Assembly: GCA_002390675.1 (NCBI GenBank)
Contig: DGPZ01000001.1
Span: 1 to 33,945, forward strand
From: Deltaproteobacteria bacterium UBA4427
GTDB taxonomy: Bacteria; Myxococcota_A; UBA9160; UBA4427
Length of the DNA stretch: 33,945 bases
Direction: 5' to 3'
The translations under genes and the position numbers were made by a program. Below are positions 1-8,411 of the stretch, piece by piece; the first letter of the stretch is position 1, and each line of letters starts with the position of its first letter. Under the pieces are notes generated by a model. That model was not told the DNA's origin and did not search any database. It worked only from the letters and a program-made list of their open reading frames with translations.

Positions 1-62
1 AAGCCGTGGGCCGTCACGACGGATGTGCTGTAGCCGACCGCCCGGAACCCCTTCGACTCCGC

Positions 63-818
63 TCATTGCTCCGCGGCGTCCAGGAGCTCAGGTACGCTCT
101 GATCCGGATCAACCTCCGTCGATCGGAAGAGCAGACGAATCGCCTGTCTAGGACTCTCGCTTCCGTCCGTGTCCACCGAGTATCGCCAGGTCCGGACCGC
201 CCTCAAGGCAGCCCCGTCGAAGAGCAGAGGTGGCTCTGAGGCCACAACGATCGGCTGCGCCGTCTCTCCGCTGGGCGTGACCTCGAATTCCACTACCACG
301 AAGCCCGAGAGCTCCGCGAGGAACGGGAGTGGCGGGAAAGCGGCGGGCCTTCGTTCTACGGGGCTTCGATCGGAGCTTCCCTGCGACGCACGTTCGCGAG
401 CGACCGCCTTGAGCGCCGGCGAATCAAGGCCCGCCCTTTCGGCGCGTATCGACCTCAGTCGCTCCCGGGCATCCCCCGCGGCATACGACATCGGCGCGTC
501 GTACGTCAGCACCCGATAGATCTCCATCGCGTCCTCCAGCGAATCACGCTGCTCTGCGCAAAACGCGATGAGGAGACGCCCTGAGGCCGCGATCTCTGCC
601 TCGACGGGGTCGTCAATGAGATTCTCGCTAAGAGGCTGCAAAACCTGCGACAGCGTCGACGGCGCGGGCTCACAGTCGCCCTGTGCGTAGGCGACGTAAG
701 CGACGACGATCGACTCGAGAGGCTCTGCGTAGACACGGCGCGGACGGCTCGGAAAGCTCGAGCAGGCAAGCGCGACGACGAGCGCGAGAAGAAGTAAAAG
801 TCGGCCGAGATCCCTCAT
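63..818 (-). CDS. Lipoprotein with TonB-like C-terminal domain
   Basis: The first ATG followed by a signal peptide is at 818, giving 251 residues; a longer frame to 872 only adds an Arg-rich stretch before the signal peptide. The signal peptide has a Leu/Ala-rich core and a lipobox LALAC, so Cys19 would be the lipidated residue. Residues about 150-232 resemble the TonB C-terminal fold: a Pro-rich entry (FPPLPFLAEL), a GFVVVEFEVTPSG strand, then FDGAALRAVRTWRY. The N-terminal transmembrane anchor and Pro-rich spacer of a true TonB are absent, so it is probably a periplasmic lipoprotein with a TonB-like module rather than an energy transducer. It lies 97 bases after another lipoprotein gene and probably shares its transcript. 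The specific role is unknown. Confidence 0.75.
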   Translation of the reverse strand: MRDLGRLLLLLALVVALACSSFPSRPRRVYAEPLESIVVAYVAYAQGDCEPAPSTLSQVLQPLSENLIDDPVEAEIAASGRLLIAFCAEQRDSLEDAMEIYRVLTYDAPMSYAAGDARERLRSIRAERAGLDSPALKAVARERASQGSSDRSPVERRPAAFPPLPFLAELSGFVVVEFEVTPSGETAQPIVVASEPPLLFDGAALRAVRTWRYSVDTDGSESPRQAIRLLFRSTEVDPDQSVPELLDAAEQ

Positions 819-915
819 CGCCGGAGACGACCTCTCCCGCCCCGCGCGTTCGCCAACGCGGAGCCTCGACAACCCGCTCGCTCCCGGTCGGCGGACAAAG
901 ACGCCACGCCTCGCT

Positions 916-1899
916 TCATTGCGCCAACGGAATCAAGTGGACTTTCGGGGGCGACAGATCCCATTCGACGATCACTATTCGTGTGGTCGCCTCGATGTCG
1001 ATCCGGACCTCTCTCCCGTCGCCGGAGAGGAGCCATTGGCCGGCGGGCAGATTGAGATTGGCCGGGACACCCAACGAGATGGAGAAAACACCGTCAATGT
1101 CGAGCGGACTATGAGGAAGGACTCCGTCCATCACCTCCGACACGGTGTATCGATCCATCCATTCCTGCCATTCCGGATCGCGGTCCTCGTCGAAACAGAC
1201 TCCTGGCTCTCTCTCAAGTGAGGCGGGAGGCGCGGCTTCGACGGGAGGAGCGCCGCCCATCAAGGACCCGATGAGATTCATGCCAAGGTTCTCGATCGAC
1301 TCCTCCGGTGCAACCACGGCGAACTTGTCTGATTCCAGGGGAGGGCAAGGCGGCAGGGGGGCCGGCGCGCGGAACCTATCGCCCTTCGGTGTTTGCGCAG
1401 TCACCTCGACGGTTCGCCGAGCGTCACTCAGGATAGTCACGGTCGCGGTTGGATGATGCAGTGTGCGCTCCCGCTTCATCTGATCCGCGTTGCTGAGATA
1501 GGCCTGTCTGACCGGCCGCCGAAGACTCAGCGTGAGGTCGAAAAAGAGACGCAGAGGCGCAGCGATCTCGAACGATTCTCGAAGCGGCCGCTTCAAACGG
1601 CCCGTCACGACGTATTCGTACCGTCCAGGACGTAGGCGAACAACCTCTGCTTCACCCGGACGCAGGACCAACTCGATGCCGCTCTCGGTCGGCTCCCGAC
1701 CAACTCGGGAAATCGTGACCATCAGCGGTTGGCCCGCCTCGTGCTCATCCGGCGCGAGCGCTTCATGTTTGACATACGCCGCACCCGGGCCTCGATAACT
1801 CGATCCGGCGAGATCGGGCAGATCGGGAAGGCGCGGCGCCGAAGTGCACGCGACCACCGAGAGAATCATGAGAAGCGTCGCCAAAAATCGAATATGCAC
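916..1899 (-). CDS. Lipoprotein of unknown function
   Basis: 327 residues, probably starting at a GTG (1897-1899); no nearby ATG precedes the signal peptide. The N-terminus MHIRFLATLLMILSVVAC is a lipoprotein signal with Cys18 as the lipid site. Residues about 60-120 (SGIELVLRPGEAEVVRLRPGRYEY, read as two strands) look like a small beta-sandwich or PEGA-like surface fold, and the C-terminal region again contains PAGQWLLSGDG-type beta-strand text. No catalytic motif is visible. The gene sits 38 bases downstream of the PhoX-like gene and 97 bases upstream of the TonB-like lipoprotein, so the three are probably co-transcribed. The family is not recognised; the lipoprotein assignment rests on the signal peptide. 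Confidence 0.75.
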   Translation of the reverse strand: MHIRFLATLLMILSVVACTSAPRLPDLPDLAGSSYRGPGAAYVKHEALAPDEHEAGQPLMVTISRVGREPTESGIELVLRPGEAEVVRLRPGRYEYVVTGRLKRPLRESFEIAAPLRLFFDLTLSLRRPVRQAYLSNADQMKRERTLHHPTATVTILSDARRTVEVTAQTPKGDRFRAPAPLPPCPPLESDKFAVVAPEESIENLGMNLIGSLMGGAPPVEAAPPASLEREPGVCFDEDRDPEWQEWMDRYTVSEVMDGVLPHSPLDIDGVFSISLGVPANLNLPAGQWLLSGDGREVRIDIEATTRIVIVEWDLSPPKVHLIPLAQ

Positions 1900-1937
1900 G
1901 GGCGGAGGACCTCGTCGTGATGGCGGCTGGAGCGCCC

Positions 1938-3224
1938 TTAGATCGCTCCATGGTAAGTCTTTTGGCGCTCGCCCTCCACCGTTGCCGCTCGGGCTAGCGC
2001 GATCGCCGCAGCTAGGCCTAACGCGGTCGCGAGAATGCCACGTCCTCCAAATCCGAGCGCAGGAACTGCCGTAACCGGAGCAAAGGGACCGTTGACCTCG
2101 TAAGTCACTCCTGGATTGCGCTGAGAGCTGAAGTAAAGACGCGTCCCGTCGGGGCTCAATGCCGGACCAGTTATCTCAGTGCCGCTTGTGCCCACGAGTT
2201 GCACGATTGGTTTGACGTCGCCAGCCGGCGTCAGTGCGACGATCTGTAGGTCGCCCGGGTCCTCGGCCACGTACACGTCGCCGCATGGCGACACGTACAC
2301 GTTGTCGACATTATGGAGATCATCTGTATCCGAACTGCTATTGCGGTCGTATATAATCTCGACGGTGTCGGAGAAGGTGTCGAGCTGCCACACCCGGTGA
2401 TCCCCCTTGGTCGAAAAATAAACAGATCCAGCGTGGAACCAGCAGCCTTCGCCGCCGTTGAAGTGGGTTCCGCTTGAGATCGTGGTGTGCCAAGCGAGCG
2501 AACGCACCTGTCCGGGTTGGATCGTGCCCTCCCCGAGAATTTCCGCCACCTCAAGGATTCCCGCGCTTAGGTTCGGGTATGCGCTTGGTGTAAACCGATA
2601 GAGCTTCCCCGACCCGGTATCTTCCGTCATATAGACCCGTTGGTGGGTCGGGTCCACTGCTGCAGCTTCGTGATAAAACGCGCCCATCGCTGGGCGAGCG
2701 ATTCCCTCCGAGCCGGGCGTGAACGGATCGCACTCGTACACTATTCCGCTGCTAGTTTCCTCGCACGAGAGCCATGTGCCCCAGGGAGTCGGTCCTCCGG
2801 CGCAGTTACGGTTTGTGCCGGTCAATATTGAATACGCGTCGACCACGTTCGCATCGGCGTCAAAGCGCAACGCGCCGACACCCCCGTTACCGAAGCTGCG
2901 TTCGGCATTCGAAACGTAAATCCAGCCACCATCATTAGTGGCGAACGTCGCGCCGCCATCGGGTGCGCGATGCCAAGTATGTGACGTGCCTGGGACGACC
3001 GTGTTGCTCGTGGCAACCACGCGAGATGTGAACCCGACCGGGAGTCGAAGCCCGTTATCGTCCGCTTCCTGCAAGGCCGAAAAGGCGCTTGCACCATCTG
3101 CCGCCGCATGTGCGGTCGGGACGACAACACTGCTGCCGACGACGCCGAGCACACCGGCTCGCAGGAAACCACGTCGCGACAAACGGGATCCAATTGGACA
3201 GGCCACATTGCTAGTTTGAGTCAT
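1938..3224 (-). CDS. Tat-exported PhoX-like (DUF839) phosphatase family protein with C-terminal anchor
   Basis: 428 residues. Residues 14-41 form a twin-arginine signal (SRRGFLRAG, then a hydrophobic stretch ending AHA). The body matches PhoX/DUF839 proteins, which include Ca/Fe-dependent alkaline phosphatases: NCAGGPTPWGTWLSCEET with Cys141 at the position of the PhoX iron-ligand Cys, FYHEAAAVDP, then GPALSPDGTRLYFSSQ near the end of the propeller. The C-terminus is unusual: a VPALG motif, a hydrophobic helix (GILATALGLAAAIALA) and a polar/basic tail, resembling IPTL/PEP-type sorting signals. Tat export fits a cofactor-loaded enzyme. It is the first gene of a likely three-gene unit with two lipoproteins. 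Phosphatase activity is inferred from family only; many DUF839 proteins are untested. Confidence 0.85.
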   Translation of the reverse strand: MTQTSNVACPIGSRLSRRGFLRAGVLGVVGSSVVVPTAHAAADGASAFSALQEADDNGLRLPVGFTSRVVATSNTVVPGTSHTWHRAPDGGATFATNDGGWIYVSNAERSFGNGGVGALRFDADANVVDAYSILTGTNRNCAGGPTPWGTWLSCEETSSGIVYECDPFTPGSEGIARPAMGAFYHEAAAVDPTHQRVYMTEDTGSGKLYRFTPSAYPNLSAGILEVAEILGEGTIQPGQVRSLAWHTTISSGTHFNGGEGCWFHAGSVYFSTKGDHRVWQLDTFSDTVEIIYDRNSSSDTDDLHNVDNVYVSPCGDVYVAEDPGDLQIVALTPAGDVKPIVQLVGTSGTEITGPALSPDGTRLYFSSQRNPGVTYEVNGPFAPVTAVPALGFGGRGILATALGLAAAIALARAATVEGERQKTYHGAI

Positions 3225-3297
3225 CGTTACTGCGGATCCTAGAACCCGACCACAAAGCTTGTTGAAGTTTCCGCGCTGGCTGGCTGATTTATAAGAC

Positions 3298-3307
3298 CAC
3301 TTAAGTG
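3298..3307. promoter_or_regulatory. Palindrome upstream of the PhoX-like gene
   Basis: CACTTAAGTG is a perfect 10-base palindrome about 75 bases upstream of the PhoX-like start. An AT-rich TTATAAAT lies next to it, toward the gene on the minus strand. It could be an operator overlapping a promoter, but the length is short enough to arise by chance. Confidence 0.25.
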
Positions 3308-3402
3308 TGGATTATGACACGTCGATCGGGGGCGGTAGGAGTTTTAAGCAGCGTTTTCCGCACCGCCTATATTCGTCATTCTGACAAGCAGGCCCCAAGG
3401 GG

Positions 3403-4242
3403 CTAGTTCCCGGGGCCTATCCCCTTTCCCGAATCAGCCCTGGAATTGCGGATGCGGGCATCGTTGTGAAATCTCGGCTCGCGCTTCTCGAGGAACGCAC
3501 GCATTCCCTCCGCCTGGTCGGGCGTGCCAAAAGTAGCTTCAACTGCCGCGCGTTCCGCCGCAATCGCCTCTTCAAGCGAAAGCTCCCCCGCCCGAACTAC
3601 TGTATCGAGAACACCCGCAACGGCGGCCGCCGGCTGTTGCGCCAGTTCGTGTGCGAGTTCCTGTGCTTTCGCCTGAAGCTGATGGCTCGGCCAAACTTCC
3701 TGAACGAGCCCGATCCGGTAGGCCTCGGGCCCCGAGATCATCTTGCCGCGCAGAATCATGTCGAGCGCTGCAGAGCGTCCAACAGCCCGCGTTAGGCGAG
3801 CGGATCCACCCCAGGCCGGAACCGTTCCAAGATCCATCTCTGGAAGTCCTATCTTCGCGCCTTCCTCGGCGGCAAGCCTGAAATGACAACCCAGCGGAAG
3901 CTCGAGCCCACCCCCCAGGCAGTAGCCATACATCGTCGCGATCCACGGCTTCGTCGAAAGCTCGATCTTGCGAATCACACGGAGCCTCTGGTCGAGCATC
4001 CCGAAAATGCTGCCCTTCGCCTTCGCCCCTTCACTGAATTGCTTCAGGTTCATTCCGACCGAGAAGTGCTCCTCGCCGGCCCCCCGGATGACGACGGCAC
4101 CGATCGACTTGTCCTTCTCGATTTCGGGAATTGTGGTCTCTAGCTGGTCGATGAACTCGAGGGTCATACGGTTGCGCGGTGCATCATTATTGATGATCGT
4201 GGCGACGCGTCCGTCACGTTCGACTACCAGGGCTTCACTCAT
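3403..4242 (-). CDS. Enoyl-CoA hydratase/isomerase family protein
   Basis: 279 residues, with a strong ribosome site (GGAGGAAG) about six bases before the ATG. The crotonase fold is clear: an oxyanion-hole segment HFSVGMNLKQF, the second oxyanion segment GYCLGGGLELPLG, and PEMDLGTVPAWGG. Both hydratase glutamates are present (Glu114 and Glu135, corresponding to rat Glu144 and Glu164), so syn-hydration of a trans-2-enoyl-CoA is plausible. The usual Ala-Asp of the first oxyanion segment (AGAD) is Met-Asn here. The C-terminus is extended by a polar tail after the EKREPRF signature. It stands alone, with no other beta-oxidation gene adjacent, so the acyl substrate cannot be inferred. Confidence 0.9.
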   Translation of the reverse strand: MSEALVVERDGRVATIINNDAPRNRMTLEFIDQLETTIPEIEKDKSIGAVVIRGAGEEHFSVGMNLKQFSEGAKAKGSIFGMLDQRLRVIRKIELSTKPWIATMYGYCLGGGLELPLGCHFRLAAEEGAKIGLPEMDLGTVPAWGGSARLTRAVGRSAALDMILRGKMISGPEAYRIGLVQEVWPSHQLQAKAQELAHELAQQPAAAVAGVLDTVVRAGELSLEEAIAAERAAVEATFGTPDQAEGMRAFLEKREPRFHNDARIRNSRADSGKGIGPGN

Positions 4243-4448
4243 CTAGGGCTTCCTCCGGGTTGGAGAGGGGCAGGATGGCTCTATCGGGGCCTTGTTGTCA
4301 GAATACCTAATATCGGTGGTCTTGAAGGTGCAGCCTGTTTTTCCTAGTCGCCGCGTCAAGCGGGGCGGGCGGACGCACAAAACCAGCTGCCAAAAAACGG
4401 CCATGAACAAGAGCGCGATGCTCGCCAAGATGCGCAGGGATCATATAT

Positions 4449-5037
4449 TCATCGGGCTGAGATACTTCGCTTGAAGAGATAGAAGGGGAGCAGAGTCAGT
4501 ATCAGCAAGAGCCCCACCAGGATTCCCGGTCGGGCCCGGCTTCGTAGGCTGTTGATAGAGCGACCTGCCTTTGCGCATCCAAGCAGGCTCGACTTGATGT
4601 GCCGATTAATCCAGGGCGAAGAGCTGCGGAAGTAGGGGCCCGAGCGTTGTCGGCGCCGTGCGCAGGACGAGCATCGAGGCCGTTGCCTGCTCCGTCGATG
4701 TCATCCTCGTCGGCTGCCAACCCACCGCCCTCGACGAAGAAGCCGACGTTGTCTGTGGCCCAAACGTCGATGCCAAGGATGATCCGGGCGACGAAGGAGC
4801 TCCACGCATCGGCACCATCGATCTCCCCCTCACCGCCGCCAATCTCGATGAAGGCGTAGGGCTGGATCGTGTCGGGAATTTCTTCGACGTCGATGAGACC
4901 CAAGGGATCGACCTTCGGCCGTAGAAGCCTTCGTAGTCGTATCCGCGAATCTCGCCGCTGCGGCTATTCGAGCTCGGAACAGCCGCGCCGGCGGTCGCCG
5001 TAGTATGAGCACGAGGAGCCCCGCTGACCGGGGTCAC
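4449..5037 (-). pseudogene. Decayed outer-membrane beta-barrel-like gene
   Basis: No single frame covers this region, but several read like protein in turn. One frame gives GEIRGYDYEGFYG (about 4916-4954). Another, from 4903 to about 4670, gives GLIDVEEIPDTIQPYAF, then the alternating polar/apolar strands WSSFVARIILGIDVWATDN and VGFFVEGGGLA, typical of small outer-membrane barrels. The frames would join if one base were lost near 4915-4920. A third frame ends at the 4449-4451 stop with a membrane-helix-like ILVGLLLILTLLPFYLFKR and may be unrelated. No signal peptide remains. The remnant lies directly behind dapL. It is either a true pseudogene or an intact gene broken by sequence errors; the barrel reading is by strand pattern only. 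Confidence 0.4.
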
Positions 5038-5045
5038 TCACTGGC

Positions 5046-6278
5046 TCAGCCGAAATTCTTGGTGATCCGAGTGATGGCTTCCTCGACCTTCTCGCGAACG
5101 CCGAATGCGGAGAGACGGAAATAGCCCTCGCCGTATGCGCCGAATCCAGAGCCGGGTGTGCCGACGACGTTTGTCTTGGTGAGGAGTTCGTCGAAGAACT
5201 GCCAAGAGTCTTTGCCGTCTGGCGTCTTGAGCCATACGTAAGGTGCGTTGACACCACCGTAGGTTGTGAAGCCCGCGGCACTCAATCCATCCTTGATCAG
5301 GCTGGCGTTGGCCATGTAGTAATCGATATTCGCCTGGACCTCTTTTGCGCCTGACGCGGAATAGATGGCCTCTGCGCCTCGCTGAACCGGGTAGGAGATG
5401 CCGTTGAACTTGGTGTTCGTGCGGCGTGCCCATAGCTTTGACACGGGAACCAGGTCGCCGCCCGAATCACGTCCATTGAGCTCCTCTGGGATAACGATGT
5501 ACGCACATCGAATGCCGGTGAAGCCCGCGGTCTTCGAGAAGCTGCGGAATTCGATCGCGCACTCACGCGCACCTTCGATCTCGTAGATCGAATGGGGCAG
5601 GTGATCTTCCGTGATGAATCGCTCGTAGGCGGCATCGAAAAGAATGATCGACTCGTTCGCACGTGCCCAATCTACCCACTTCGTGAGCTCTTCCTTCGTG
5701 GCAACTGTGCCAGTCGGGTTGTTAGGTGAGCACAAGTAGACGAAATCGACGGGCTTATCCGGGAGCGCCGGCATGAAGTTAGTCTCTTCGCTGCAAGGTA
5801 AATATTCGATCCCTGCATAACGTCCGTTTTCGTCGGGCGCGCCGGTTCGACCCGCCATCACGTTCGTGTCGACGTAGACCGGGTAAACCGGGTCCGAAAC
5901 GGCCAGGGTGGAATCGTCTGCAAAGATCTCTTGGATATTCGCGGAGTCGCACTTGGAGCCATCCGAAGCGTAGATTTCGCTTGGGTCGATCCGCACGCCG
6001 CGGGAGCCGAAATCATTCTCTGCGATTGCTTCTCGAAGGAAGTCGTAGCCTTCGGAGGGGCCGTAGCCGCGGAAGCCGTCGGGTGTCGCCATTTCGTCGA
6101 TGGCATCGTGCATCGCCTGGCGAACCGAGCTCGAAAGCGGGAGCACCACGTCGCCGATGCCCAGCTTGATGATGTCGGCGTCGGGGTTCGCGGCCGTAAA
6201 GACGTTCATACGCCGAGAGATCTCGGGGAACAGGTAGCCTGCGGCCAGTTTGAGGTAGTTGTCGTTTAGTCGTGCCAT
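5046..6278 (-). CDS. dapL: LL-diaminopimelate aminotransferase
   Basis: 410 residues, the usual length of this PLP enzyme (EC 2.6.1.83). It converts tetrahydrodipicolinate directly to LL-diaminopimelate with glutamate as amino donor, bypassing the succinylase or acetylase steps of lysine and peptidoglycan precursor synthesis. Family signatures are present: NDNYLKLAAGYLFPEI at the N-terminus, KLGIGDVVLPL, GYGPSEGYDFLREAI, SDGSKCDSANIQEIF, SPNNPTGTVA and FDAAYERFI. The PLP Schiff-base lysine is Lys249 in SFSKTAGFTG. It acts in the cytoplasm. No other dap or lys gene is adjacent. The ribosome site is weak (GAGATGGG). Identification is strong because these motifs separate DapL from other class I aminotransferases. 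Confidence 0.95.
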   Translation of the reverse strand: MARLNDNYLKLAAGYLFPEISRRMNVFTAANPDADIIKLGIGDVVLPLSSSVRQAMHDAIDEMATPDGFRGYGPSEGYDFLREAIAENDFGSRGVRIDPSEIYASDGSKCDSANIQEIFADDSTLAVSDPVYPVYVDTNVMAGRTGAPDENGRYAGIEYLPCSEETNFMPALPDKPVDFVYLCSPNNPTGTVATKEELTKWVDWARANESIILFDAAYERFITEDHLPHSIYEIEGARECAIEFRSFSKTAGFTGIRCAYIVIPEELNGRDSGGDLVPVSKLWARRTNTKFNGISYPVQRGAEAIYSASGAKEVQANIDYYMANASLIKDGLSAAGFTTYGGVNAPYVWLKTPDGKDSWQFFDELLTKTNVVGTPGSGFGAYGEGYFRLSAFGVREKVEEAITRITKNFG

Positions 6279-6392
6279 GAATCGGACCCATCTCGAGTTG
6301 CGCTTGCGCGGGGGATCAAAAGAGGCGCAAGCCTATCCGAAATGCCCGACGGAGCCACGGGAAGTCGAGAGGATCCGCTCGATCGGAGGGGT

Positions 6393-6590
6393 CTATCCGA
6401 TTTGAAGAGCGATCTGGCCGGACTCCACTAAGCCACAAACGAAGTCGTCCATCTCCATCTCGTCTTCGGTCCAATCGGAAGCGGCCGCAATGAGAGACCC
6501 GAGCTCGCATTCGATCTGCGGCCCCGACTCGAATCGGTCTTCCAGCCAGCTGGCTGTCTCTTTGGAAAAATCACTCGCGAAGTCGTCCAT
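6393..6590 (-). CDS. Small acidic protein of unknown function
   Basis: From the ATG at 6590 (preceded by a G-rich GGGGGG, four bases away) the product is 65 residues, Asp/Glu-rich, with no signal peptide or membrane segment. The frame stays open to an upstream start at 6635 or 6668; the longer form would add a CIEC pair, so a small metal-binding N-terminus cannot be excluded. It lies 114 bases upstream of dapL on the same strand and could be co-transcribed with it. The family is not recognised. Its low-complexity acidic composition and absence of long competing frames support it modestly as a real gene. Confidence 0.5.
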   Translation of the reverse strand: MDDFASDFSKETASWLEDRFESGPQIECELGSLIAAASDWTEDEMEMDDFVCGLVESGQIALQIG

Positions 6591-6959
6591 CGTTCCCCCC
6601 GTCTCGCGGTCGCACTCAATGCACGTCGCCGACATGGGGGTAAGAGCAGGAAGCGTGCCATCCCCCAAAGATTTGCAGGTTTTTTCGAAAATCCTTTCGG
6701 CGTCGGGTAGTTACGGTCGGCTCGGTCGCGACGAGATGGAGGGGGGGACGAGACACGTGCACCCGAACCGTCGGGATTCTGTCGCTCCGACTTCGGGATG
6801 GAACGAATCGGAACGCATTTGGAGACGGGGATTCGTCGACCAGCAGACCGCTCCTCGCAGGGACGCTAGAATCCGCGCGCTAAGAGTCGGTCGGGCCAAA
6901 TAGGACCGCGCGCCGAACCGGTGTCGATGAATCACGGACTACGCGAGGAGCAGAGCAGG
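6591..6959. other. Divergent intergenic stretch between the small acidic gene and the glutaredoxin gene
   Basis: No convincing gene is seen. Frames here are Arg/Ser-rich and lack family features. If the 6393 gene uses its upstream start, part of this stretch is coding. Promoters for the two divergent genes should lie here but no near-consensus pair was found. Confidence 0.4.
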
Positions 6960-7244
6960 ATGGGAACGGAAGATTCAGGACAATCGCAAGGGACCGCCGG
7001 CCTCTCGCTATACGGCTATCCCAGCTGCCCCTTCTGTGCGCGGGTGCTCGGCGCGATTTCGCAGCTTGAGCTTGAGATTCCGCTGCGGAACACGATGCAG
7101 GACTCGGAGCATCGCGGCTCATTGATGGAAGCCATGGGGCGAGGGACGGTACCCGTGCTTCGGATCGACCATGAAGATGGGCGAGTCGAATGGTTGCCCG
7201 AGAGCGTCGACATCGTGCGATATCTAGCGGAAAAATTCGGCTAA
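6960..7244 (+). CDS. Glutaredoxin/GST-N-like thioredoxin-fold protein
   Basis: From the ATG at 6960, preceded by GAGGAG about eight bases upstream, it has 94 residues; a GTG at 6921 in the same frame would add 13 residues with no visible function. It has the dithiol motif Cys23-Pro-Phe-Cys26 in YGYPSCPFC after the first strand, a cis-Pro segment GTVPVL, and a C-terminal ESVDIVRYLAEKFG helix, as in glutaredoxins and the N-terminal domain of glutathione transferases. It would act in the cytoplasm as a thiol-disulfide oxidoreductase, possibly glutathione-linked. It converges on the DDN-family gene with only 16 bases between the stops. No partner is adjacent. Confidence 0.85.
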   Translation: MGTEDSGQSQGTAGLSLYGYPSCPFCARVLGAISQLELEIPLRNTMQDSEHRGSLMEAMGRGTVPVLRIDHEDGRVEWLPESVDIVRYLAEKFG

Positions 7245-7260
7245 GACGGCCTCCTGAGTA

Positions 7261-7719
7261 TTACTGCTCAATATCTCGCGTCTGCCAGCCAGAAGCGGCG
7301 TCGCTCGCACAGCGCTGCAAACGAATGATCGGAATCTCTCGATCAGTCCTCGTTCGATACATGCGGTAAGCCGGAATGGCGGCTTGGAGCTTGCGCCAAT
7401 AATCCATGCGTTCTTCGCGCGGGGCGTGCGCCCACTCGACTGCGAAGCGTTCACCCCTCACCTGAATCTCTGCGGTTTGCGCGGCGCCTAGATTCAACCA
7501 CCAGGCTGGGGGCTTCTCCGCGCCTCCGTTTGAGGCGACGACGACAAACTCCCCTTTGTACTCGACATAGGCGAGGGGCAGAGTTCGGGACTTGCCTGTC
7601 TTTCGCCCGCGGGTGGTCAGCAGCAACATCTGGATTCCGATCAGATTGCCACCGATGAGTCCTCGCGTGCCTCGGTAGATCGAGCAGTGCGCGCGTGTGA
7701 ATGCCAGCCAATTAGCCAT
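7261..7719 (-). CDS. DDN-family (F420-type) nitroreductase-like oxidoreductase
   Basis: 152 residues, the normal length of the deazaflavin-dependent nitroreductase family (split beta-barrel, formerly DUF385). The diagnostic text is present: LLLTTRGRKTGKSRTLPLAY, then FVVVASNGGAEKPPAWWLNL, a beta-strand with EIQVRGERF, and YRTRTDREIPIIRL at the C-terminus. Characterised members reduce quinones or nitro compounds using reduced F420 and are often membrane-associated; many homologues are untested. No F420 biosynthesis gene is in the window, so whether this host makes the cofactor is unknown. The start is an ATG with GAGAAG eight bases upstream. Confidence 0.85.
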   Translation of the reverse strand: MANWLAFTRAHCSIYRGTRGLIGGNLIGIQMLLLTTRGRKTGKSRTLPLAYVEYKGEFVVVASNGGAEKPPAWWLNLGAAQTAEIQVRGERFAVEWAHAPREERMDYWRKLQAAIPAYRMYRTRTDREIPIIRLQRCASDAASGWQTRDIEQ

Positions 7720-7937
7720 CAGAGGGCTTCTCTTTCGTGAATGATTGCCGGTTGGTGAACGGCGATGTTTGTCGGGGGAGGGGGCTCCGCGTCGGCGATT
7801 AGGCTTTTCGGGGGAAGCGCTGCGTGGGGCCTAATATTTCAAATGCCGTGGGAAACGCCTGCTCCAGGGAGGGGAGGGGTTCAGCCAGGCGCTGTGTTGG
7901 TCGATGAGGCCCGAGACTAGCATTTGGAGGACATGAT

Positions 7938-8243
7938 ATGTCCAACCGGCTCCGACGAATATTGGCCCTTACGGCCGCGACCTTGATGTTCACGATGCCC
8001 CTCTCTCAGACGGCTGTTGCAGGCGACGTCTCGCAAGGCGATGCGGCAAACGCTTCACCCGTCGTGGATGTAATGATCTTGCGTCCTGCAGGCTTTCTAA
8101 GCCTTTTAGTAGGTACAGGCCTTTTCCTGGTAACGGCGCCGATCGTTCTTGTGACGCGACCGCACGAAATCGACAAGCCGTTCAAGCAGCTCGTGGTGCG
8201 CCCGGCGAAGTACATCTGGGTGGACCCGCTCGGCGGGCACTAG
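7938..8243 (+). CDS. Small exported or membrane protein
   Basis: 101 residues with a good GGAGG site seven bases before the ATG. Residues 1-28 form a signal peptide ending AVAG. A second hydrophobic segment (about 52-72, GFLSLLVGTGLFLVTAPIVL) follows a short polar stretch, and the C-terminus carries KPFKQLVVRPAKYIWVDPLG. This arrangement, with an RPAG before the helix and VRPAKY...DPLG after it, is shared with short proteobacterial proteins sometimes labelled multidrug transporters without evidence. The function is unknown. If the signal is cleaved, a single helix would anchor it in the inner membrane. Confidence 0.75.
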   Translation: MSNRLRRILALTAATLMFTMPLSQTAVAGDVSQGDAANASPVVDVMILRPAGFLSLLVGTGLFLVTAPIVLVTRPHEIDKPFKQLVVRPAKYIWVDPLGGH

Positions 8244-8411
8244 ACTCAAACGTTTCGAGAGTCTGACGGTTTAGGTGCTCGGGAGTTTGTCGAACGCCTC
8301 GTGACCACACTTCGTGGATGCGCGGCGTTCGTGCGTTCAGGAACACACTTGCGGGCGCAGGCGAGGTATATGAGCGGGTGGTTTGCCCGGCCGGCTTTCA
8401 TCTCTTTACGC

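Noticed and set aside
3392..3403. GCCCC-AA-GGGGC as terminator of the enoyl-CoA hydratase gene
   Set aside because: The loop is too tight, it overlaps the stop codon, and no T-run follows on the minus strand.
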